Below, piece by piece: positions 58,230 through 64,000 of a stretch of 64,000 nucleotides of DNA. Position numbers and translations under genes: made by a program. The stretch's first letter is position 1, and each line of letters starts with the position of its first letter. This stretch comes from Pseudomonas sp. UMAB-08 (GTDB taxonomy: Bacteria > Pseudomonadota > Gammaproteobacteria > Pseudomonadales > Pseudomonadaceae), in assembly GCF_900095225.1 (NCBI RefSeq), contig NZ_LT607425.1:54767-118766 (forward strand), written 5' to 3'. The notes beneath the pieces are model-generated. The model was not told the DNA's origin, searched no databases, and saw only the letters and a program-made list of their open reading frames with translations.

Positions 58230-58994
58230 ATGGCTGATACACCCATCCTGCAAATCGACAACATTGAAGTCCTGTATGAAAAAGCGATTCTTGCCGTCCG
58301 GGGCGTGTCGCTGAAGGTGCCCGAAGGTGCCGTCGTGGTCCTGCTCGGTGCCAATGGCGCGGGCAAGAGCACAACCCTCAAAGCCGCTTCTAACTTGATC
58401 AGTGCCGAGCGTGGGGAGGTGGTCAAAGGGCAGATTCTCTATCGAGGGCAGAACATCACCCGCAGCTCGACCAGCCATTTGGTGGCCAATGGTCTGGCGC
58501 AGGTGCTTGAGGGCAGGCACTGCTTCGCGCACCTGACCGTGGAGGAGAACCTGTTGATTGGGGCGTTTGTGCGCAAGCCGTCGCGGCAGGCATTGAAAGC
58601 CAGTCTTGAGCGCATTTACGCCTACTTCCCACGGCTCAAGGAGCGGCGCAAAAGTCTGACGGGCTACACCTCAGGTGGTGAGCAGCAAATGGTCGCCATC
58701 GGTCGTGCGCTGATGGCTGAGCCACGCCTGGTGTTACTGGATGAGCCTTCGATGGGGCTGGCACCACAGATTGTCGAAGAGATTTTCGAGATCGTCGATC
58801 AGCTCAATCGTCATGACGGCGTGAGCTTTCTGATCGCCGAACAGAATATCAACGTCGCTTTGCGTTATGCCCAGTACGCCTATGTGCTGGAAAGTGGCCA
58901 AGTGGTGAGCGAGGGACCGGCGCACATCCTGGCCCAGCGCGAAGACATTCATGATTTTTATCTGGGCGGAAAGGGCGCTGCCGTTAATGGCTAG
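58230..58994 (+). CDS. ABC transporter ATP-binding protein, LivF type
   Basis: The start at 58230 (MADTPILQIDNIEVLYEKAI) has GGAGAG upstream and gives 254 aa. Walker A LLGANGAGKSTTLKA, the signature YTSGGEQQMVAIGRALMAEP and Walker B LVLLDEPSMGLAPQIVEEI are all intact, unlike the atypical signature in the LivG-type partner. It is the last gene of the operon. Confidence 0.94.
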   Translation: MADTPILQIDNIEVLYEKAILAVRGVSLKVPEGAVVVLLGANGAGKSTTLKAASNLISAERGEVVKGQILYRGQNITRSSTSHLVANGLAQVLEGRHCFAHLTVEENLLIGAFVRKPSRQALKASLERIYAYFPRLKERRKSLTGYTSGGEQQMVAIGRALMAEPRLVLLDEPSMGLAPQIVEEIFEIVDQLNRHDGVSFLIAEQNINVALRYAQYAYVLESGQVVSEGPAHILAQREDIHDFYLGGKGAAVNG

Positions 58995-59154
58995 AGACAC
59001 CTGGTCGTGGGCGGCGAACACCTGAAAGCTACGGCGCAAAGGATTGTGCGGGTACTCGATCACCCAACTGTATCTTTTGCACGGTTGGACGAAGGCGTAA
59101 TGTGGCCAGCACTAATAGAGTGCTTATTGCTCACATGCTCGATATGGAGGCCCC

Positions 59155-59784
59155 ATGTACTGGACGGAATTTCTGACTGTTGCCCTGATACACCTGCTCG
59201 CTGTCGCCAGCCCCGGCCCTGACTTCGCCGTGGTTGTGCGCGAAAGCGTGACACACGGCCGCAAGGCAGGCACCTGGACCGCCATGGGCGTCGGCACGGC
59301 GATCTTCGTGCATGTGGGTTATTCGTTACTGGGCATCGGCCTGATCGTGTCGCAGTCGATCGTATTGTTCAACGCCCTCAAATGGGCGGCGGCCGCGTAT
59401 TTGCTGTACATCGGCATCAAGGCCCTGCGCGCCAAACCGGCCAGCGCCACCGATGCGCCCGTCAGCCTGCCCGTGGGCGAACGTACCGCACGCGGTGCCT
59501 TTACCAGCGGTTTCGTTACCAATGGACTCAACCCCAAGGCGACGTTGTTTTTTCTGTCGTTGTTCACCGTTGTCATCAACCCGCACACCCCGTTGATGGT
59601 GCAGGCCGGTTATGGCGTGTACCTGGCCGTCGCGACAGGCGTCTGGTTCTGTCTGGTGGCGCGGTTGTTCAGCCAGGAGCGCGTACGTGCAGGGTTTGCA
59701 CGGATGGGCCACTGGTTCGATCGGGCGATGGGCGCGGTGCTGGTTGCGCTGGGCGTGAAGCTGGCCTTTACCTCGATTAATTGA
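59155..59784 (+). CDS. LysE-family amino-acid / metabolite exporter
   Basis: The 209-aa membrane protein starts MYWTEFLTVALIHLLAVASPG. The family motif ASPGPDFAVVVRESVTHGRKAG is at residues 18-39, and about six hydrophobic segments follow. RhtB/LysE proteins export homoserine, lysine, threonine or similar compounds with proton gradients. The substrate is not predictable. It stands 160 bp after the transporter operon, likely as a separate gene. Confidence 0.9.
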   Translation: MYWTEFLTVALIHLLAVASPGPDFAVVVRESVTHGRKAGTWTAMGVGTAIFVHVGYSLLGIGLIVSQSIVLFNALKWAAAAYLLYIGIKALRAKPASATDAPVSLPVGERTARGAFTSGFVTNGLNPKATLFFLSLFTVVINPHTPLMVQAGYGVYLAVATGVWFCLVARLFSQERVRAGFARMGHWFDRAMGAVLVALGVKLAFTSIN

Positions 59785-59807
59785 TGTCGGCGTCGTTTGG
59801 CCCGGGT

Positions 59808-59830
59808 CTGCTCCCTCTCTGCGGGAGCAG
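59808..59830. other. Inverted repeat after the LysE gene
   Basis: CTGCTCCC and GGGAGCAG form a perfect 8-bp stem with a 7-base loop. The CTCCC-GGGAGCAGG sequence is REP-like. There is no U tract. Confidence 0.5.
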
Positions 59831-60004
59831 GCGTGCAATAGGCCACACCCCTGATAATCCCCTGATACGGATCACTGCTTGATGGCGCAATGCCTGCATT
59901 CCGGCCCGTCCGCAAATCATCCCTTTGGCTGATTTGGCTGGCTGGCAAGGTCTCTAAAGTGCATATTTTTAAGCCAAGACTGTGCACTCAGAAAAGGGAC
60001 TCCT

Positions 60005-61687
60005 ATGTTGCAGACTCGCATCATTCCGCCAGCTGATGGCGCCTACCAGTACCCTCTTTTGATCAAACGGCTATTGATGTCGGGTAGCCGTTACGAAAAA
60101 ACTCGCGAGATCGTCTACCGGGACAAGCTGCGCTACAGCTACCCGACCCTGAATGAGCGCATTGCCCGTCTGGCTAACGTCTTGACTGCTGCGGGGGTCA
60201 AGGCCGGGGATACCGTGGCCGTAATGGACTGGGACAGCCATCGTTACCTGGAGTGCATGTTCGCGGTGCCGATGATTGGCGCGGTCATCCACACCATTAA
60301 TGTGCGCCTGTCACCCGAGCAGATTCTCTACACCATGAACCACGCCGAAGATAAGTTCGTGCTGGTCAACAGCGAGTTCGTGGGGCTTTATCAGGCTATT
60401 GCCGGGCAACTGACCACGGTCGAGAACACCATTCTGCTGACCGATGCCCCGGAAAAGACCGCCGATCTGCCCAACCTGATCGGCGAGTACGAGGACCTGC
60501 TGGCGGCCGCGAGTACGCAGTATGAGTTCGAGGACTTCGACGAAAACTCGGTCGCCACAACCTTCTACACCACCGGCACCACGGGTAACCCCAAGGGTGT
60601 GTATTTCACCCACCGGCAATTGGTGCTGCACACCATGGGGGTGGCGACGATCATGGGCTGTATCGACAGCGTGCGGCTGCTCGGCACCAATGACGTGTAC
60701 ATGCCCATCACCCCGATGTTCCATGTGCATGCCTGGGGCGTGCCTTATGCCGCGACCATGCTCGGGCTCAAGCAGGTCTATCCCGGTCGTTACGACCCGG
60801 AATTGCTGGTTGAGCTATGGCGCAAGGAGAAGGTTACGTTCTCCCATTGTGTACCGACCATCCTGCAGATGGTGCTCAACGCCAAAGCCGCTCAGGGCAC
60901 GGACTTCTCCGGCTGGAAGATCATCATCGGCGGCAGCTCTCTCAACCGTGCGACCTATGACGCAGCCAAAGCCAAAGGGATTCAACTGACTGCGGCTTAC
61001 GGCATGTCTGAAACCTGCCCGCTGATTTCCGTCGCGCATTTGAATGACGAGATGCTGGCCGGCAGTGACGACGAACGCATCACCTACCGGATCAAAGCCG
61101 GCGTGCCCGGGGTGTTGGTGGATGCGGCGATCATCGATCTGGACGGAAACTTCCTGCCGGCGGATGGCGAGTCTCAGGGCGAACTGGTGCTGCGCGCGCC
61201 CTGGCTGACGGAGGGCTATTACCGCGAGCCGGAAAAAGGCGCCGAACTGTGGGCGGGTGGCTGGCTGCACACCGGCGATGTCGCGACGCTGGACAGCATG
61301 GGCGTGATCGATATTCGGGACCGGATCAAGGACGTGATCAAGACGGGCGGCGAATGGGTGTCCTCGCTGGCACTCGAAGATTTGATCAGCCGGCATCCAG
61401 CGGTACGTGAAGTAGCAGTCGTCGGTATCGTCGACCCGCAGTGGGGTGAACGGCCTTTCGCGTTACTGGTGATACGCGAAGAGCACAACATCGGCGCCAA
61501 AGAGCTGAAGGAACATTTGAAGCCCTTTGTCGAACTTGGGCACATCAATAAGTGGGCGATTCCAAGCCAGATTGCCCTTGTTACTGAAATTCCCAAGACC
61601 AGTGTCGGCAAGCTCGACAAGAAGCGTATCCGCCTGGATATCATCGAGTGGCAGAAGACCAACAGCACCTTCCTCTCGACCCTCTGA
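60005..61687 (+). CDS. Acyl-CoA synthetase (AMP-forming), medium/long chain
   Basis: The 560-aa protein starts MLQTRIIPPADGAYQYPLLI. The P-loop TFYTTGTTGNPKGVYFTH is at about 186-203, and the adenylate-contact YGMSETCP near 335. The C-terminal lid has the catalytic Lys in TSVGKLDKKR near residue 540. Fatty acid-CoA ligase activity is likely; the family also includes ligases for other carboxylates. It is preceded by a 220-bp gap. It is paralogous to the truncated ligase at the left edge of the window. A strong stem follows the stop. Confidence 0.93.
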   Translation: MLQTRIIPPADGAYQYPLLIKRLLMSGSRYEKTREIVYRDKLRYSYPTLNERIARLANVLTAAGVKAGDTVAVMDWDSHRYLECMFAVPMIGAVIHTINVRLSPEQILYTMNHAEDKFVLVNSEFVGLYQAIAGQLTTVENTILLTDAPEKTADLPNLIGEYEDLLAAASTQYEFEDFDENSVATTFYTTGTTGNPKGVYFTHRQLVLHTMGVATIMGCIDSVRLLGTNDVYMPITPMFHVHAWGVPYAATMLGLKQVYPGRYDPELLVELWRKEKVTFSHCVPTILQMVLNAKAAQGTDFSGWKIIIGGSSLNRATYDAAKAKGIQLTAAYGMSETCPLISVAHLNDEMLAGSDDERITYRIKAGVPGVLVDAAIIDLDGNFLPADGESQGELVLRAPWLTEGYYREPEKGAELWAGGWLHTGDVATLDSMGVIDIRDRIKDVIKTGGEWVSSLALEDLISRHPAVREVAVVGIVDPQWGERPFALLVIREEHNIGAKELKEHLKPFVELGHINKWAIPSQIALVTEIPKTSVGKLDKKRIRLDIIEWQKTNSTFLSTL

Positions 61688-61694
61688 GTGCCTT

Positions 61695-61719
61695 TTGCCG
61701 TGCTCGCTGAGCACGGCAA
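61695..61719 (+). terminator. Hairpin after the acyl-CoA synthetase gene
   Basis: TTGCCGTGCTC and GAGCACGGCAA form an 11-bp perfect stem with a GCT loop, seven bases after the stop codon. The following bases are AGCCCCC, so there is no U tract. Confidence 0.55.
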
Positions 61720-61951
61720 GCCCCCAAGCAAGCGCTTGTCTTGCCAAATCCTGAAATTACGCCATTCTCCCGGTGCCCGCCGTGACTGGTCGGTCGAAAT
61801 AGCCGTGCCAGAGGGTTTGCCGCTGTAAATCACACTTTAGAGGGATCAAGTGCTAGTACCTGCTGGCTATAGTCGGCACAGGGTCTTAGTAAGAGCGGAT
61901 ATAACGCCTCCCTCGTATTGCAGTCTTCCGGGCTGCCCGATGGCGTTAACA

Positions 61952-61967
61952 CTCAAGAGCACTTGAG
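61952..61967. promoter_or_regulatory. Inverted repeat CTCAAG-N4-CTTGAG upstream of the DUF1302 gene
   Basis: The perfect 6-bp arms flank AGCA. The site lies about 54 bp upstream of the DUF1302 start, where an operator or -35/-10 region would be expected. No regulator is encoded nearby. Confidence 0.35.
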
Positions 61968-62020
61968 CCGGTCTGGAAAAGCCCACTGCCATAACAATAA
62001 AAGCACATGGAGTAGCGTCG

Positions 62021-63943
62021 ATGACATCAGTTAACCAGTTCTGGCGCCGGGCGAAATTGCCTCTGGCCGTCAGCCTCGCCTCTACGCTCGCCGGTCCGGC
62101 ATTTGGCGTAAGTTTCAACATCGGTGAAATCGAAGGTCAGTTCGACTCGTCGCTTTCGATAGGCGCCAGTTGGTCTACGCAGAATCCCAACAAGAATCTC
62201 ATCGGCTCCAACAACGGCGGCCACGGCCTGTCGCAGACCTCCGATGATGGCCATTTGAATTTCAAGAGCGGGGAAACGTTCTCGAAGATCTTCAAGGGCA
62301 TTCACGATCTTGAGTTGAAATACGGCGACACCGGTGTGTTTCTCCGGGGCAAGTACTGGTATGACTTCAAGCTCAAGGACGATGATCTCAACTTCAAGAA
62401 CATCAGCGACAGTGGCCGCAAGGAAGCCGCGAAAGCGTCGGGCGCCGAGCTGCTCGATGCATTCGTTTACCACAACTACTCCATCGGTGATGAGCCCGGT
62501 TCCGTGCGGTTGGGTAAGCAAGTCGTCAGTTGGGGGGAAAGTACCTTCATCCAGGGCGGTATCAACAGCATCAACCCGGTCGACGTGTCGGCCTTCCGCC
62601 GTCCTGGTGCGGAAATCAAGGAAGGCTTGATTCCAGTCAACATGTTCTACCTCTCGCAAAACATCACCGAGAACCTCTCGGCCGAGGGTTTCTACCAGAT
62701 TGAGTGGGACCAGACGGTCGTCGATAACTGCGGCACCTTCTTCTCGCAACCGGACGTGATCGCCGACGGCTGCAACAACAACCTGGCCGTACTGAAAACC
62801 AAAAATGGTCTTAATAGCGCGTTGCCAGCCGGTTTGCGTACACCCGTGTCCAATAGCCTGGCGGCCCAGGGCGTTACCTTCGGCAACCCGGATGAAGGCG
62901 TAATCGTGCGTCGTGGTCCTGACCGTGACGCCCGCGACAGCGGCCAGTTCGGCCTGGCCACGCACTACATGTTCGATCCACTGGACACCGAGTTCGGTGC
63001 CTATTTCATGAATTACCACAGCCGCAATCCGATCTTCAGTGGTAAAGGCGCCCCGGCGAGCGCTTATAGCCCTGCAAACCTGGTCGGTTCGCTGGCTCGC
63101 AATGGCATACCGCTCGGGACTGCTGCGGCTTTGGCACCTACCCTGCTGCCGTTGGTCGTGGCCGGCAACTCCAGCTATTACGTTGAATACCCGGAAGACA
63201 TTCGTCTGTACGGCCTGAGCTTCTCTACCACCCTGCCTACCGGTACGGCGTGGAGTGGTGAGGTCAGCTACCGTCCGAACGCGCCGGTGCAACTCAACAC
63301 CACCGACATCTTGTACTCCGGTCTTACGCCTTTGAACCCGAACGTATCGCTGCTGCAAGGCAAGCCGGGTGCTGACCAGTCGGGTTATCGTCGCAAGGAA
63401 GTCACCCAGTTCCAGACCACCTTCACCCAGTTCTTCGATCAGGTGATGGGCGCCGAGCGACTGACTGTCGTGGGCGAAGTCGGCTGGACTCACGTCGGTG
63501 GGCTGGAAAGCACCTCGAAAGTCCGTTATGGCCGTGACCCGAGCTACGGCCCAGGTCCTCTGCCTAATGGTCAGTGCGCCACGCTCAACGCCAGCACCCT
63601 GGCCGGCGGCGCCCAGAACAACGTCTCGCGTTATTGCGAAAACGATGGTTTCACCACGGCTGACTCCTGGGGCTATCGTGCTCGTGCGATCTGGGATTAC
63701 AACAGCGTGTTTGCAGGTATCAACCTCAAGCCAAGCGTGGCCTGGTCGCATGACGTCTCCGGCTACTCGCCGGGTCCTGGTGGCAACTTCGAAGAAGGGC
63801 GCAAGGCTGTCAGCCTGGGCCTGGATGCCGAATACCAGAACACCTACACCGCGAACCTTTCGTACACCAACTTCTTCGACGGCAAGTACACCACTGTGGA
63901 TGACCGCGATTTTGTTGCGCTCAGCGTTGGCATGAACTTCTAA
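62021..63943 (+). CDS. DUF1302 outer-membrane protein
   Basis: The 640-aa protein starts MTSVNQFWRRAKLPLAVSLA with a signal peptide cleaved near FG-VSFN. The mature protein is rich in beta-strand patterns, opens with IGEIEGQFDSSLSIGASWST and ends in the aromatic VGMNF typical of outer-membrane barrels. DUF1302 genes usually precede a DUF1329 gene and, from memory, are linked to the transport of hydrophobic substrates or to lipid export. The last gene in the window supports this pairing. AGGA-like GGAG lies before the ATG. Confidence 0.87.
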   Translation: MTSVNQFWRRAKLPLAVSLASTLAGPAFGVSFNIGEIEGQFDSSLSIGASWSTQNPNKNLIGSNNGGHGLSQTSDDGHLNFKSGETFSKIFKGIHDLELKYGDTGVFLRGKYWYDFKLKDDDLNFKNISDSGRKEAAKASGAELLDAFVYHNYSIGDEPGSVRLGKQVVSWGESTFIQGGINSINPVDVSAFRRPGAEIKEGLIPVNMFYLSQNITENLSAEGFYQIEWDQTVVDNCGTFFSQPDVIADGCNNNLAVLKTKNGLNSALPAGLRTPVSNSLAAQGVTFGNPDEGVIVRRGPDRDARDSGQFGLATHYMFDPLDTEFGAYFMNYHSRNPIFSGKGAPASAYSPANLVGSLARNGIPLGTAAALAPTLLPLVVAGNSSYYVEYPEDIRLYGLSFSTTLPTGTAWSGEVSYRPNAPVQLNTTDILYSGLTPLNPNVSLLQGKPGADQSGYRRKEVTQFQTTFTQFFDQVMGAERLTVVGEVGWTHVGGLESTSKVRYGRDPSYGPGPLPNGQCATLNASTLAGGAQNNVSRYCENDGFTTADSWGYRARAIWDYNSVFAGINLKPSVAWSHDVSGYSPGPGGNFEEGRKAVSLGLDAEYQNTYTANLSYTNFFDGKYTTVDDRDFVALSVGMNF

Positions 63944-63968
63944 GAATACGGTTTTTTTCAGGACGACT

Positions 63969-64000
63969 ATGAACATGAAAATGACAAAGGGTCTGTTACA
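63969..64000 (+). CDS. Partial CDS, probable DUF1329 protein start
   Basis: An ATG at 63969 follows the DUF1302 stop by 25 bp and opens the frame MNMKMTKGLL, cut by the window end. The charged start followed by a hydrophobic residue pair is compatible with a signal peptide. DUF1329 is assigned from the usual DUF1302-DUF1329 neighbourhood, not from sequence. Confidence 0.5.
   Translation, partial: MNMKMTKGLL

Larger units (their letters stand above)
61688..62020. other. Intergenic region upstream of the DUF1302 gene
   Basis: The 333-bp gap starts with the hairpin at 61695-61719. A CAAGCGCTTG palindrome lies at 61729-61738 and an inverted repeat CTCAAG-AGCA-CTTGAG at 61952-61967, about 54 bp before the DUF1302 start. 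No ORF is credible. Confidence 0.5.

Noticed and set aside
62027..63976. A 649-codon minus-strand frame opposite the DUF1302 gene
   Set aside because: It mirrors the real gene on the other strand. Composition is Val/Ala/Arg-heavy without any motif, signal or ribosome site. The plus-strand protein has a clear signal peptide and outer-membrane features.
1..64000. CRISPR arrays, insertion sequences, prophage genes, integrase or attachment sites
   Set aside because: No repeat-spacer pattern, transposase, integrase or phage gene was found. The only tRNA gene (14496-14570) is followed directly by prs with no duplicated end, so no integration is indicated.

Overview
The window is a Pseudomonas chromosome segment, most likely from the fluorescens lineage. 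The evidence is the GC-rich coding style, Pseudomonas-type REP elements, and a gene order from ychF (about 11 kb) to mqo (about 44 kb) that matches, from memory, the PA4673-PA4640 stretch of P. aeruginosa PAO1. It is mostly core genome with a few accessory blocks. No phage, insertion sequence or CRISPR array was seen.

Layout. 0-11 kb: the start of a truncated acyl-CoA synthetase gene, a chemoreceptor, a J-domain-like protein, a P-type cation ATPase, a YdcH-type small protein and a CHASE-GAF-GGDEF-EAL cyclic-di-GMP enzyme. 11-18 kb (minus strand): a housekeeping series lolB-ispE-tRNA-Gln-prs-rplY-pth-ychF with a TPR protein upstream. 18-23 kb (plus): hemA-prfA-prmC-moeB-murI, almost all overlapping, then a PagL-type lipid A deacylase. 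23-34 kb (minus): a nine-gene, translationally overlapping unit containing a MerR regulator, photolyase, Cfa-like methyltransferase, DUF1365, flavin oxidoreductase, SDR, NTF2-like and DUF2878 genes, preceded by a Trp-rich protein and a second flavin oxidoreductase. Both promoters in this block carry TGTACA half-sites. 34-44 kb: TIGR01777, hemH, a repeat-rich gap, uraA-upp, hpt-wbuC, a SulP transporter and mqo. 45-52 kb: lipoproteins, an acyltransferase, a SRAP protein, an M48 protease, a GDT1-family transporter behind a manganese riboswitch, rsmC and a 2-hydroxyacid dehydrogenase. 52-59 kb: a branched-chain-type ABC transporter operon led by a degenerate AMP-ligase and a candidate sigma-54 promoter. 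59-64 kb: LysE exporter, acyl-CoA synthetase, a DUF1302 outer-membrane protein and the first bases of its partner gene.

The most interesting unit is the 24-33.6 kb block. It combines a LitR/CarH-like MerR regulator that appears to lack B12-binding residues, a DNA photolyase and fatty-acid modification enzymes under repeated TGTACA operators. This looks like a light or singlet-oxygen response that couples DNA repair to membrane-lipid remodelling. The second well-supported regulatory feature is the yybP-ykoY manganese riboswitch in front of the GDT1-family transporter.

All family names are assigned by reading the protein sequence. No database search was run.
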